This document shows positions 18,635-29,152 of a DNA stretch of 33,415 nt, one piece after another (the stretch's first letter is position 1; each line of letters opens with the position of its first letter). Source of the DNA: Silene noctiflora (taxonomy: Eukaryota > Streptophyta > Magnoliopsida > Caryophyllales > Caryophyllaceae). A model generated the notes under the pieces. It saw nothing but the letters and a program-made list of their open reading frames with translations, had not been told where the DNA came from and made no database searches. The position numbers were made by a program, and so were the translations under genes. The stretch spans positions 56,356 to 89,770 of the forward strand of contig VHZZ01005293.1 in the NCBI GenBank assembly GCA_009801015.1, written 5' to 3'.

Positions 18635-20496
18635 GCTAAATTAAATTTAAGTGGCAACCCTGCATGTTTCATCCTCAAATTCTTGTCAGAAGACCACTTT
18701 TCGTTTTAAATTTCAGACGAATTTATATGATCAGCAAGTCTTATTGAAGATGAGCATATCGGTCACAAGCTGGAGACGGGTCATGTAATACCCAAGTGGA
18801 TAGATCTGACAAAAACTGAGATTTGTGATATATAATTATAATAGTTAAGAATGAAGTGAATTTTTTAAGAACAATCAACAAACAAAAACTTTTGATCATG
18901 GTTCGGAATATAGTGAATTTTTTTTTTAAATAATTTAAAGTTTTTTAAAATGCTACTTGCTGAAATTTTTTATTTTCGTCCTAATAAGTTAAGATTATTT
19001 ATCTTGTCAAACATACCCTTAACTTAGCAATAATAACTACTCGGCTACTCTTATGTTATAGAAGTACCATAAAATAGCGAGTCATACACGATTAATTACC
19101 CCCGGTTTAGAAATATTTTAAAATAGAAATTTAAAGAGTAAAGATATAATTACATATTGAAAATAGGACAATGATAGGGCGTCACCGGGTGACACAAATT
19201 TCAGTACCACCCGATTAAAATAATAAATAAAATAAGGAATTAAAATTTGTATTTTTAATTAATACTACAAAACTTTAAGGGGCAAATTCGTAAAGTAGTC
19301 TGATTTTCGATACCAAATCAAGCAATTTACCAAGTTCATCGGATTCCTCAATCACGATTTGAATAAAGAAAAGTATTTTATTTCCTTGGGAAAATGTTCA
19401 ACCCTGGAATTAAAAATTAAAATCATAATCATGCAAATAATTTGGTGATCTTTGACAAATTGAATCAATTGACCTGCTTGTTAATCTTGTAAAGTATATA
19501 ATCCAATAGAAACGATGGAAATATTTTTGCGTCTAAAGAAATGCTCATCCTTGGGCATAATTTATTCTAACAATTTAATGATGATTAGATATCTAAATTC
19601 ATGTAGAATTCGTTATTTTCCAGCCATAGACGGAGAAGATGAGTAAACTCTTCCTATTATGCCCTTTGTAATTGAATAATTTTAATATTCTCTAAAACAA
19701 ATAAGAAAATAAAAATGTCAAGAAAAATGACAAATATACCCTCGGTGACGCTCAATCTGAGTGCAGCTCGGTGGCGCTATCTCATTTTCTTTGAAGATAT
19801 ACTACAAGTCTCAAGGTCATAAATGGTCATTTTAGTAGTGGATGGTAATAATAATGATTTTTTTTAATAACGAGGGGAGCCCCAATCGCTATATTTGGTG
19901 CGCATTGGGTAAACATCCGAGTATACGTAATAGTCTGCAAACCACATATATAAAGTAAGTCATTCAAGTTGACGGACTTGAAATCTAAAAGGCATTACTT
20001 CAGGCATAAATACACCATAAAATTGTTTATGAGGAGATTTGAACTCGATATCCTTGAGAGTTTCATCGAGAGTTTCATCAAAATAATGGAAAAATATTGA
20101 AAAGAAAAAACGTTTATAAAACAATAAATAGTGTTATTGAAAAGTAGAGGGAAGTTGATTAATTTGAATATAATCTAAGATGATAGACAAGTTGGGATGG
20201 AGAAGGACACAAGTTGGGTATCTAAGGACAAATAACAGAAGAGCATCTAATCTTGAAGGCTGAAGCCATACTCACATGCCCATTTCAAATGGACCACTCA
20301 ATTTTTAGAAACCCTGCTCCATTTTCTCCTAAAATAGAAAGCTCTGTGAATTATGGTAATTATTTATTTTCAATTTATTAACGACTATTTGTCTCTAACT
20401 CTGACTTCTAGATACAAACACGTGCATGCATTATTACAAAATTCATTGCCTTCAATCAATATGTTTGGTTAAGCTCAAACTCTACTTCTATTTCAA

Positions 20497-20540
<44 letters not shown>

Positions 20541-21002
20541 AACAAATTAATGTTAGATGAGTAAATATTATTTCGGTTAACTACATTTAGTATAGTACAG
20601 TACTTAAGATCTAGGAATATGTATCACGTTCTCATACTTAAAATTTTATTGACATAATTCCTTTAACTCGTCCACCATCGTTAAACCAAAACAAAATATA
20701 ATTAACTATAAAAGTTAAATATAAATAATAACAAAGATGGATAGTATTAATAAAAATATAATATTTTTTTATATAGTTAGGATCGTCTTAGCCATGTAAT
20801 TTTTATAATTTTTACCAATTCAGCTTAAAATATGATCACCCGTTTTTCATAAATTAAGGTATTAATAAGGAGAGTGGGGAAATGTGGGGCATTTGAGATT
20901 GAATTACATAAGTCAAAAGAACAAGCATATCATCCTTTAGCCCTTCATGCTCAAAATGTTGACTTTGTCACTATTTATAATGTGAGACAAATAGGTCACA
21001 CA
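18635..21002. other. Large intergenic stretch, no gene seen
   Basis: Mostly AT-rich. A decayed piece of the GACGGATAGTG MITE family lies near 18755-18825. GGGCGTCACCGGGTGACAC at 19178 and CTCGGTGACGCTCAATC at 19740 are short inverted words about 560 bp apart that could be the remains of an element. GTGCGCATTGGGTAAACATC at about 19900 looks like a dispersed repeat piece. No coding frame with recognisable motifs. Confidence 0.45.
20500..20536. repeat. Homopolymer A37
   Basis: An uninterrupted A run, possibly the tail of a plus-strand retroposon. No matching body or target duplication was found, and the length is uncertain in sequencing. Confidence 0.85.
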
Positions 21003-21010
21003 CAACTTTA

Positions 21011-21544
21011 TGAATTTTTATCAAAATGGGTTATTTTAACAAATTAATTAACAAAATATGTTAACTTTTAAAATATTATTCCAAAACGGATTCACGTATG
21101 AGAGGAAGACAAATCGCCATGACGCTTGGCGACTTGCAGACCAGTTCAACTTGCAAGGCTAAATTTGACAGTGTGAAATTAAGCTCTATATTGACACCAA
21201 GGGGGACAACGACTACAAGCCAAGTCGTCAGTTCTTATGACGTTTTTCATCTGAGAGAAGGATCCAATTTGGCTTAAATTAAGCCTTACTCTGCATTATA
21301 CCGTCATCAAAGGGGACGGCGTTTTCAGTTCAAATCGTCAGTTCCCATGACGTTTTGCTTTGAAATACAAAAATAGGTTTGGTTAGGCATAAAGTCACAA
21401 TTTGGGTATAGTCGCTGTCCGGGTTGGCGACTAAAATATGAGCATAGTTTCAGTGATGACGTGGATCCATTTTGGGATAATGTTTTGAAAGATAACCATT
21501 TTGTTAATTAGTTTGTTAAAACAACTCATTTTGACAAAAAATTC
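21011..21544. mobile_element. Long-TIR Mutator-like non-autonomous element, 534 bp
   Basis: The left arm (GAATTTTTATCAAAATGGGT..., about 21011-21100) pairs with the complement of the right arm (about 21455-21544) over roughly 85 bp. Shared blocks include TTTTAACAAA, TAATTAACAAAAT and AAAACGGATTCACGT versus AAAATGGATCCACGT. CAACTTTA flanks both sides (21003-21010 and 21545-21552), an 8-bp perfect target duplication, possibly 9 with a mismatch. Long TIRs with an 8-9 bp duplication suggest Mutator-like. The interior is less AT-rich and repeats GTCAGTTCTTATGACGTTTT / GTCAGTTCCCATGACGTTTT. Confidence 0.75.
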
Positions 21545-21552
21545 CAACTTTA

Positions 21553-22556
21553 ATTCATTATAAATCCATTTGAAATTTCAAAGTTAGTTATTACACCGTA
21601 TTTCGTATTTCATATGTTTTGATCATTTAATTACTTTTTTTTTTTTTTTAGAAAAATATATTAGTCAAATGTTTAGAAATGATCGATAAAATATTTAGTA
21701 AATTTATCCAATGACATCTCTATATGCTATAGCACCATACAAAATAGGACTATACATCTAGGACTATACATCTTGATGTATATATGAATATCGTACATCC
21801 AATACAAATCCGATTGAGCTTATATGCAATTTTTTAAAGTTTTTAAAAACTTTGATTTATATTTTAATTTTTTTGGTGTTAAAATATAAAATCTTATTGA
21901 GTTTATATGTATTATTTTTTAGTTTCAATATAAGATTTTGAGTTATTTTTTTATTTTATTTTTTTTATAAAGACTCTCGTATTCTTTTCAATAAAGGCAT
22001 AAAACTCTTAAAATGTACATATAAGCTCAAATCCTTTACTAAAAGGCTCCAAATTTATACTATCGGATGTATACAACTAGTTCTATAGTCCATTAATTGC
22101 GCCCCACCATACTTGCTCATATATAAAATAACAACTACAAAGTACGTAAACTTTTAATTTTACAATTAAAAACGACATGAGATCGTCAACACATACATAA
22201 AAGAAATGCGAGGTTCGAATTCATAACTCATCATCCACAAAATCTTCATCTTAAACTCAAATACTAAACTAGATGTTTCCGATAATCAAACAAACAACTT
22301 ATAGAATTATAGTTGGTCAATCAAATATAAGATACTTGCCTTGTAACAAATTAGATTCAAGCTTCTTAGATTAGAAAGCTCTATACCTATAATTAGTAGC
22401 TATAAAATGTCCTAACAGTTTCAGGAGTTGACATTGAAAAATCCAAGAGGAAATGAGGAAGTAGCCTTGTGAGTTGACCATGGACCAAGCCTCGAATCTC
22501 AACTTCCCTATTCCCACCCACTGCCCACGGTAATTGAGACGAGGTCGTTTCGTTTT
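21553..22556. other. Intergenic stretch, no gene seen
   Basis: Very AT-rich (for example 21830-21975), with T-runs. No coding or RNA gene recognised. Confidence 0.5.
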
Positions 22557-22730
22557 GCTTGTGACGGATATTATCCGTCATAAGTTGAAAACGGATAGTG
22601 TCCCTTTCACAATAAGACAAGTGGGGGAGAAATAAAGTACCCATAGATTGTGTCACTTGCATATTGTGAGAGGGACAATATCCGTTTTCAGCTTGTGACG
22701 AATAGTGTCTGTCTTCAATGAGAGTTTGTG
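22557..22730. mobile_element. MITE, GACGGATAGTG family
   Basis: GCTTGTGACGGATATTATCC...GTGTCCCTTTCACAATAAGAC is mirrored by CATATTGTGAGAGGGACAAT...CAGCTTGTGACGAATAGTGTC, ending CAATGAGAGTTTGTG. About 174 bp. The next copy begins 30 bp further on. Confidence 0.75.
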
Positions 22731-22760
22731 TTTTAAATATACTATATGTATTTTTTTACT

Positions 22761-22946
22761 ACACAAATTCTCATTGCATACTTACACTATCTATCTAAAG
22801 CTGAAGATGGATAGTGTCGCTCTCACAAAATGCAAGTGGGTGGGAAATGGATAGTGCAAGTGGATGAAAAATGGATATTCCACTTGTATTTTTGTGAGAG
22901 GGTCACTATCCGTCTTCAGCTTTAGACGGATAGTGGCCGTGACGGA
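22761..22946. mobile_element. MITE, GACGGATAGTG family (tandem neighbour)
   Basis: Starts ACACAAATTCTCATTGCATA and contains GAAGATGGATAGTGTCGCTC...CACTATCCGTCTTCAGC and a core with GGATAGTGCAAGTGG. It is arranged nearly head-on with 22557-22730: the two AATTTGTG-type termini face each other. Confidence 0.7.
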
Positions 22947-23660
22947 CTATTTTTACTATGAGTATAATTCAGGGTTACACGCCTATAACATCGCACCTAC
23001 TTATATTCTTTATGCCTTTTACTATTATTTTTGCTTTTATTTTAATGTTAAGTAATCTACAATCATTTTGTACATTATTGCTCTAGTTTGACATTTAACA
23101 AAATCGGATTTTCGATAACAAATTTGTAAAATGTAAAATTAATATGCATGTACAGTACTAGGTTTGACTATCATATTTTAGTTACCGTTCCTAAAGATAA
23201 ATTAGTCATTTTTCATGAATTATTACTCCCATTGTTGTTTGAATATGTTGGTCATAATTGATTGAATTGATCGACCAGTGGCCGGAGAATGAAAGATTGA
23301 TCTCAGTTTGTTAAAACCATACATTCGATAGTCTGCTTACAAAAGATGTTACACGAGCATGTAAGTAACTCGTAAGCCACAACGACAAAATAAAAGATAG
23401 TTAACCACATATTAATTCTCAATCCTCGATCACTGATTAGCTTAACAGTAAATCTTCCTCTAAATTCACAAATTTAACTATTTTTTTCCTCCTTACAATC
23501 TAGATTCATATCGCGATTTCAAATAAACCTCGGTGAAATATCTAAAGAAATTATTGTGTTATTTTAGATTTTTATCCCACACTAACCATGGTTACAACCT
23601 TAACAAGTGAACACCCACATTAACCTAACCATAGTTAGTGCACGAGAAATTTGCTTTGTG
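22947..23660. other. Distal upstream region of the bHLH gene
   Basis: AT-rich, non-coding, no repeat boundary recognised. Confidence 0.45.
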
Positions 23661-23663
23661 ATT

Positions 23664-23765
23664 TAGATAGATAGAGAATTAGAGATAGAGAGAGAAATAA
23701 AAACAAGTGCAATTTGCATTGCCTTCCTCCACTTCTTTATTTCTCTCTTTCACTACTAATCCCCT
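23664..23765 (+). promoter_or_regulatory. GA/TC-rich tract, putative core promoter or leader of the bHLH gene
   Basis: AGATAGATAGAGAATTAGAG...AGAGAGAGAAATAAA followed by CTTCCTCCACTTCTTTATTTCTCTC is a GA-then-CT-rich block of the kind common near plant transcription starts. It is about 600 bp before the ATG, which implies a long leader, perhaps containing an intron. Inference only. Confidence 0.35.
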
Positions 23766-24185
23766 CTTATTATTATTTTTTTTCTTTTCCATTTTCCTCA
23801 AAAATCACAAACAAAATTAATTGAAAAAAAATAAAAAAATAAACCCTTCTTATAAATTTATAAATATAATTTGTTCATGCATTTGAACTGTCTTTTTCCA
23901 TTGCAAAAGTTATCATCTTTCTTGTGTTTTTACAACAGTCAACTAATTTGTAAGTTGCCATTTTTTTAGTTTAAATTGAAGTTTTTGTTTTTGCATTTTT
24001 ATGAATATATTAGATCTGAATTTAAGTGGGTAGTTGTTAGAATTTGGATTAATGATGAAATGTGCATGTTTTTGTCATTTAGATTATGTTAAGATTATGT
24101 TTTTTGTGTGAAAGATTTGATTTTTATTAGTTGGTTTATATCAATTTGATTTGATATATAATTATTGTTATAACTTATAATATAT

Positions 24186-24292
24186 AACAACAACAATAAT
24201 AAAGCCTTAGTCCCAACATGGTCCGGGTCGGCTGACATGAATCATCATCTGAATCCGTTTAGGTTTGAATCTGCCAATACGGTCAAAGATAA
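24186..24292 (-). mobile_element. SINE 3'-end fragment (Au-like) in the bHLH leader
   Basis: AACAACAACAATAATAAAGC plus CTTAGTCCCAACATGGTCCGGGTCGGCTGACATGAATC is the reverse of a widely dispersed plant SINE 3' end (...GGGACTAAGGCTTT followed by TTG repeats), as I know it from Au-type SINEs. It lies 47-153 bp before the start codon. Confidence 0.5.
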
Positions 24293-24338
24293 ATAAACAA
24301 AGTAAAAATTACTGAAAAAAATTGAAGTTTGTTGCGAA

Positions 24339-26138
24339 ATGGGAGGTATAGGAGTAGGTATGAATGAGGAGGATACGGCTATGATCGCGTCGGTATTGGG
24401 TACTAAAGCTTTTGATTACTTGTCAACAAATCCTCATACAGCTGCTACTTCAATGGTGAATGCTGAATATAGTGAAAACATTCAGAATAAGTTGGTAGAT
24501 CTTGTTGAAAAGGCGAATAGCGCGAATTTTAGCTGGAATTACGGATTTTTCTGGCAGGTTTCGCGGTCTAGGACTGGGGATTTGGTGTTGACTTGGGGGG
24601 ATGGGTATTGTAGGGAACCAAAGGAAGGGGAAGAATCAGAAGCGACTCGGTTTTTGAAGTATAGGGTTGAGGATGATGGTCAACAGAAGATTAGAAAACG
24701 GGTTCTTCAGAAATTGAATGCTTTGTTTGGGGGTTCTGATGATGATAATTTGGCTCTTAGTTTGGATAGGGTTACTGATATGGAGATGTTCTTTTTGTTG
24801 TCTATGTATTTTACGTTTCCTCAGGGTGAAGGTGGTCCTGGGAGATGTTTTGCTTCAGGGAAGCATGTTTGGGAGGGGGATTTGATGGGGTCTGGGTCGG
24901 ATTATTGTGTTCGAGCGTTTCTTGCCAAGTCTGCTGGGATTCAGACTGTTGTGTTGATTCCGACTGAGTTTGGAGTTGTGGAATTAGGGTCTGTGAGACC
25001 TGTGCCAGAGAATCCTGGCTTTTTGAGAGCGTTAAACTTTGGTAATGCATCTACACCTCAGTCTATTCGAACTAAACCTCCTCAAGTTTTGTCCCTTTTA
25101 ACGCCAAAGATTGAGGAAGGTACTGCCGCTCCTGCTCCTGATCCGTTTGCAAGTGTGAGATTTGTTAATGATGGAAATGGAGTCCCGAAGATATTCGGAC
25201 AAAATTTAAATACAATAAACCGACCCCAGTTCAGGGAGAAACTTGCTATTAGAAAGATGGAAGATAGAAGTTGGGATCCTCATGCGAATGGAAACAAGCT
25301 TTCTTTTACAAATCAAATTCAAAGAAATGGCCTCCAAAGTCCTAGTTGGGCAAATATTCCGGGCATTAAGCATGCAACTACAACCGAGATTTATAGCCCC
25401 CAAAATTATAGCTCTCAGAACTCAAGACTGCAAGATTTTGTGAATGGTATTCGAGGCGAGTATCAAAACAATTCTCACCAGAAAAAGCCAGCTCGGATGC
25501 AGATTGATTTCACAGGAGCAACATCTAGGGCTGGTAGTACTGATTCTGAACATTCCGATGTTGGGCCATCTGGCCCGTCCGATGATGCCAAGTCCCGCAA
25601 AAGAGGACGCAAGCCCGCAAATGGGAGAGATGGCCCGCTTAACCACGTTGAAGCAGAAAGACAGCGGAGAGAGAAGCTTAATCAACGGTTTTATGCATTA
25701 CGTGCAGTTGTCCCGAACATTACCAAGATGGACAAAGCATCTTTGCTTGGAGATGCTATCTCGTATATTACAGAGTTGCAGAAGAAACTCGGTGACTTGG
25801 AAACACAACAGGAGGGAAGCACCAGCACCGCAAATGCAGATGGACAGGGACAATCACAACCTTCGATTTCTGACATTGAAGTTCAGGCAATCGATGACGA
25901 GGTCGTTGTGAAAGTGCGTTGTCCTCTTGATCGACACCCAGTTGCTCGAGTTATAAAGACGTTTCAGGATGAGGAGATTGAAGTTATCGACTCGAAACTT
26001 GCATCAGGTACTGATACCGTATTTCATACATTCATTGTCAAGTCTCAGAGTTCGGAACAATTGACCAAGGAGAAATTTTTGGCTGCATTTTCCAATGATC
26101 CAAAGCCGTTGCAAACCCTATCACCAACTGGGGGTTAG
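24339..26138 (+). CDS. bHLH-MYC transcription factor, JAM2/bHLH13-like
   Basis: 599 residues with no intron, as is usual for this clade. Residues about 45-235 form the bHLH-MYC_N domain, with [61 protein letters not shown] and [14 protein letters not shown]. Family work places the JAZ-interaction region here. A Ser/Pro/Asn-rich linker follows. The bHLH spans about 428-487: basic [20 protein letters not shown] with the His-Glu-Arg set for E-box/G-box (CACGTG) contact, then the helix [20 protein letters not shown]. An ACT-like domain follows at about 510-590 ([20 protein letters not shown]). The REPKEGEE segment, overall length and linker resemble AtbHLH13/JAM2 and bHLH3/bHLH17 more than MYC2. 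Those relatives lack a strong activation domain and act as JAZ-bound repressors of jasmonate responses. The ATG gives the conserved NEED..IASVLG..AFDYL start, so it is well supported. Confidence 0.93.
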   Translation: MGGIGVGMNEEDTAMIASVLGTKAFDYLSTNPHTAATSMVNAEYSENIQNKLVDLVEKANSANFSWNYGFFWQVSRSRTGDLVLTWGDGYCREPKEGEESEATRFLKYRVEDDGQQKIRKRVLQKLNALFGGSDDDNLALSLDRVTDMEMFFLLSMYFTFPQGEGGPGRCFASGKHVWEGDLMGSGSDYCVRAFLAKSAGIQTVVLIPTEFGVVELGSVRPVPENPGFLRALNFGNASTPQSIRTKPPQVLSLLTPKIEEGTAAPAPDPFASVRFVNDGNGVPKIFGQNLNTINRPQFREKLAIRKMEDRSWDPHANGNKLSFTNQIQRNGLQSPSWANIPGIKHATTTEIYSPQNYSSQNSRLQDFVNGIRGEYQNNSHQKKPARMQIDFTGATSRAGSTDSEHSDVGPSGPSDDAKSRKRGRKPANGRDGPLNHVEAERQRREKLNQRFYALRAVVPNITKMDKASLLGDAISYITELQKKLGDLETQQEGSTSTANADGQGQSQPSISDIEVQAIDDEVVVKVRCPLDRHPVARVIKTFQDEEIEVIDSKLASGTDTVFHTFIVKSQSSEQLTKEKFLAAFSNDPKPLQTLSPTGG

Positions 26139-27100
26139 AAGACTAGTAGCTTTTGATTAGTAGGTGTAATTGTTAGATAGTAAAGGACGTAAAGAAGAAC
26201 CCATTTTACGACTTCTTCAGATATTTTGATTTTGCAGCAAGGAAGAGTTAATTGAAATATAGAGGTAGAATAATAGTCAATTTACGACAGTCATAGTCGA
26301 TAAATCGTTCTATCTTGTTCATATTTATACATTACTTTTGCCATAAGCGCGTATTATTTCACCAGTTGGAAGGAATTGGTTGGTTGAACTATTCATTTTT
26401 ACCAGAAAGTTCAGTTTTGTTCCTGGCTACTATCGGTTGTGTTTATTTCTCTTTTCGTTTGTGGTTCCTTTGTTGGATTGTGACATGTTGGGAAACAGGA
26501 GCTTCATCGATGGCAGTGATGTTGATTTTGCATGTTACTCGTACTTCCCATTTCGATGGCAGTGATGTTGATTTTGCATGTTACTCGTACTTCCCATTCA
26601 TAACGACTCCTATGTGAAACCGCTATATGCCTTCAACCATGTCATTTTCCGTTCATAAAGTGAGATATGTCGCATGAAATTGATCTGTTGTATGCATACT
26701 ACGGTCTTATATGAATTTTTATCTTCCTAGTATGTTACATGTTAAAACAGGAATTTCAAGGTCTTTATTGTTCAGAGATCTGCTGCATATTTTCAGCTGA
26801 TTCTTGTTCAACGCTCCGGCATAGCACTTCCCCGTGAACATTGCATAAATGCCTTGTGCAGGAGTTGCTGTAATCCTAGAAGGTTATACCCCTACTGGTT
26901 ACAAGTTAAAATTTCAGCAAGAAACCACTTCCAAATTTCATAATAGCGGCGTCAAGTTAAGAACGCGTGGTGAATGTCAGCGTTTAAGACGCTATCCTCG
27001 AACCACCTTATTTTTTAGATTCCAAGTAGAATAGAAGTAACATTTTCATATAAAGTAACTGTGGAGTTGCCAGTTATTCCAATCAAAGCTGGTCAATAAA
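26139..27100. other. 3' flank of the bHLH gene
   Basis: Probably contains the 3' UTR and, further on, intergenic DNA. It holds the 46-bp tandem duplication. Frames at 26315-26617 and 26849-27034 show no recognisable motif. Confidence 0.5.
26507..26598. repeat. Perfect 46-bp tandem duplication
   Basis: The 46-bp unit beginning TCGATGGCAGTGATGTTGAT at 26507-26552 is repeated without mismatch at 26553-26598, 370-460 bp past the bHLH stop codon. Perfect identity indicates a recent event or a polymorphic site. Confidence 0.9.
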
Positions 27101-27107
27101 ACATTAG

Positions 27108-27412
27108 TTGCGAATTTTACAAAAACTACTGAGCCAATATATGCTTACAACCTACCCATTTCATGGTATATCCCTCACAGACTCCGTCCCTGATATGGTT
27201 CGCGATATTCCTTATGACCTTAACCATAAGAGTTTATACGAGCCATTACAGCAAATACAACTAACAACATCTCACAAAGGGGCACCATATGGTTTCTATA
27301 TGGTGAACACGAATCAGATCCTCAGGGCTTCATACCGACAGCAGCACATCTTGATGGAAAGCATATATCTTCAAGTTTGCCAAATCCAAAGCAGCCGAGA
27401 ATTGGTTAGCTT
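27108..27412 (+). other. Possible decayed exon of unknown origin
   Basis: Two adjacent plus-strand frames look protein-like: TSHKGAPYGFYMVN in the first and, one frame on, YGEHESDPQGFIPTAAHLDG, ending NPKQPRIG and TAG near 27412. Normal composition and a switch of frame near 27305 suggest a former coding exon. I do not recognise the protein, and no splice sites confirm it. Confidence 0.25.
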
Positions 27413-27722
27413 GATAAATATACCTTGAAAATAAGTTTGATCCTTTCCTGTCGGTCTCCCGCTGATCTGGAAGACGGTTTCAAGCATGTTTTTGAAAGTT
27501 ACCACATACCATGACTGTATTTTAAACATTAAAGCAGCATCTGCTGCATTTCAAGTCGATGTTACTGACTATTTTTCCTCACATACTCCTATCAACACGT
27601 GAGACAAATGTTAATATTACACCTGGAAATCGGATATTAGAGTATGATACGCGACCAATATTGGGCCTCATTGACCAATTTTGAGAACGAATATGTAACA
27701 TCATGGTCTCAAGGCCTTCAAC

Positions 27723-27792
27723 TGTGGGGTTTACAACAAAGCTTCTGACAGTGAGTGCATTTGTGGAGTTTACGACAAAGCTTCTGACTGTG
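27723..27792. repeat. Imperfect 31-bp direct repeat, period 39
   Basis: TGTGGGGTTTACAACAAAGC and following bases at 27723 recur as TGTGGAGTTTACGACAAAGC at 27762, both continuing TTCTGAC.GTG. Not coding in any way that I recognise. Confidence 0.6.
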
Positions 27793-28048
27793 GCTACTAT
27801 TTGTGGGGATGGTACCAAGAAAAGTAAGGGGGCATTTCTCTTGTTAAGGAGAAGAATGGTGATCATGGTTAATTGGACACCATTTCTCTTGGTACAACTA
27901 AGATGTGGACAGTTAGAATCAATGATCTGCAAATCATAAAAAAATAGCCCCAAGTCATGTCTCTAAACTCTCGGTATAGTTTCACAAACTATAAACTACT
28001 TAAAATGCAAAAATCAAACCTTGATGGTGGAAATGGTCAAGTAAGATA

Positions 28049-29152
28049 CTAAGAATTACTTTGCCCTGCAGCTACATCTTTGACTCTCTCAGCAACGACA
28101 TTATCTGATATAACACTGTCCGTTTCAACTGTGTTATCTTTACAGCCAGAGTTCCGAAACCAGCATTTCTCGGGAAAATGACCCTTTTTCTTACAAATGT
28201 TGCAAAACCTAACCCTTTCACGATCAATTTCATGATATGCCGTGTTCATTCCAGGCCTCTTCATTGGAATCCTCTCAGGCCCAAGTTTTTTAGCAGGTGG
28301 AAACACAGGCGATGCAAGCCTTGGACGGAGACCCTCGTTTTTATTTCCGTTTTGACGATACTCCTCTTCGTCTTTTAGCTCATTCATCAGCATCCAAACA
28401 GGTAAATAGTCTTCCTTCATCAACTCAACGCTAAATGGTTTCCAAGAAGGCGGAAGCTTGGAAATGATAACGTTGACATGTAACTTCTCCTCAACGTACA
28501 TACCGGAAGCAACAAGGGAGTCTGCAATATGATGCAACTCCTGAACTTGCTCAAAAATTGATTTTTCTTCGACTATTTGGAATTCAATGTACTTCTTAAC
28601 CAAGGACACCTTTGCTCCATACTCTTCATATAGATAGGTTACCTTGAGTTCTTCCCAAAGATCTCTAGCCGACCCTCTTTTTTTTGAGTAATGACTGTAC
28701 AAATTGTCACACAATGTATTTATTATGTTTTGACGACATATATGGTCGTCATCACGCCATTTTTCTATTGCTGATAATGTCTCGGACAGTTCCCAATCCG
28801 CTATTTCCGCAGCACTTGGGCATGGATCCGAAAGTACATACCTGACTTTCAAATGGGTCAAGTATGACTCCATATGATCTACCCATTGCTGATAATTTTT
28901 ACCATCAAAACGAACTAAATCAATAGGTACAAGTCTATGGGAAGTAGAAGGCACCCTTGATCCATTGCCAACTTGTTTTCCTCCATCCATAAACCCAGGT
29001 CTATGACGTGCGCCAATTTTTAGCATGGGTTCTGCCGTAGCCTGTCGGAAACCATTTGAGTGGGGTACATTTTCAGATTTATCAGCATCAGCCTGTCTCT
29101 TTTCATCTCGACGCCTACATATGGAATCTAAGTCACTCGTTCTCTCAGGCAA
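28049..29152 (-). CDS. Ty1-copia-type Gag exon with CCHC knuckle, continuous with the KELP gene
   Basis: 367 codons stay open from TTG 29152 to TAG 28049. There is no ATG near its start and a TAG (29155-29153) immediately precedes it, so the frame makes sense as a downstream exon. Residues about 76-265 (counted from 29152) match the Gag/UBN2 fold of copia elements: DLVRFDGKNYQQWVDHMESYL, ARDLWEELKVTY, VQELHHIADSLVASG, SKLPPSWKPF. A zinc knuckle at 317-330 is complete (C317, C320, H325, C330: CNICKKKGHFPEKC). The first 75 residues are charged and not Gag-like. No protease, integrase, reverse transcriptase or LTR lies beside it, unlike a live copia element. Joining TGG|GTATTA (donor at 29247) to ACATAG|TTG (acceptor) fuses it in phase to KELP, total 533 residues. 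From memory, an Arabidopsis locus annotated with DEK_C, PC4 and CCHC domains exists, so the fusion may be conserved; not verified. Confidence 0.7.
   Translation of the reverse strand: MPERTSDLDSICRRRDEKRQADADKSENVPHSNGFRQATAEPMLKIGARHRPGFMDGGKQVGNGSRVPSTSHRLVPIDLVRFDGKNYQQWVDHMESYLTHLKVRYVLSDPCPSAAEIADWELSETLSAIEKWRDDDHICRQNIINTLCDNLYSHYSKKRGSARDLWEELKVTYLYEEYGAKVSLVKKYIEFQIVEEKSIFEQVQELHHIADSLVASGMYVEEKLHVNVIISKLPPSWKPFSVELMKEDYLPVWMLMNELKDEEEYRQNGNKNEGLRPRLASPVFPPAKKLGPERIPMKRPGMNTAYHEIDRERVRFCNICKKKGHFPEKCWFRNSGCKDNTVETDSVISDNVVAERVKDVAAGQSNS

Noticed and set aside
22205-22235. GAGGTTCGAATTC as a pol III B box
   Set aside because: No A box at a suitable distance and no tail or target duplication.
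22393-22662. 89-codon minus-strand frame
   Set aside because: Much of it lies in the GACGGATAGTG MITE; other copies give similar spurious peptides.
25444-25911. 155-codon frame inside the bHLH gene
   Set aside because: A shifted-frame shadow of the bHLH coding sequence.
26315-26617. 100-codon plus-strand frame after the bHLH gene
   Set aside because: It contains the 46-bp duplication and lies in the probable 3' UTR or flank, with no conserved motif.
27579-27953. 124-codon minus-strand frame
   Set aside because: It overlaps an imperfect direct repeat (VRSFVVN twice is the translated repeat) and shows no domain or splice support.
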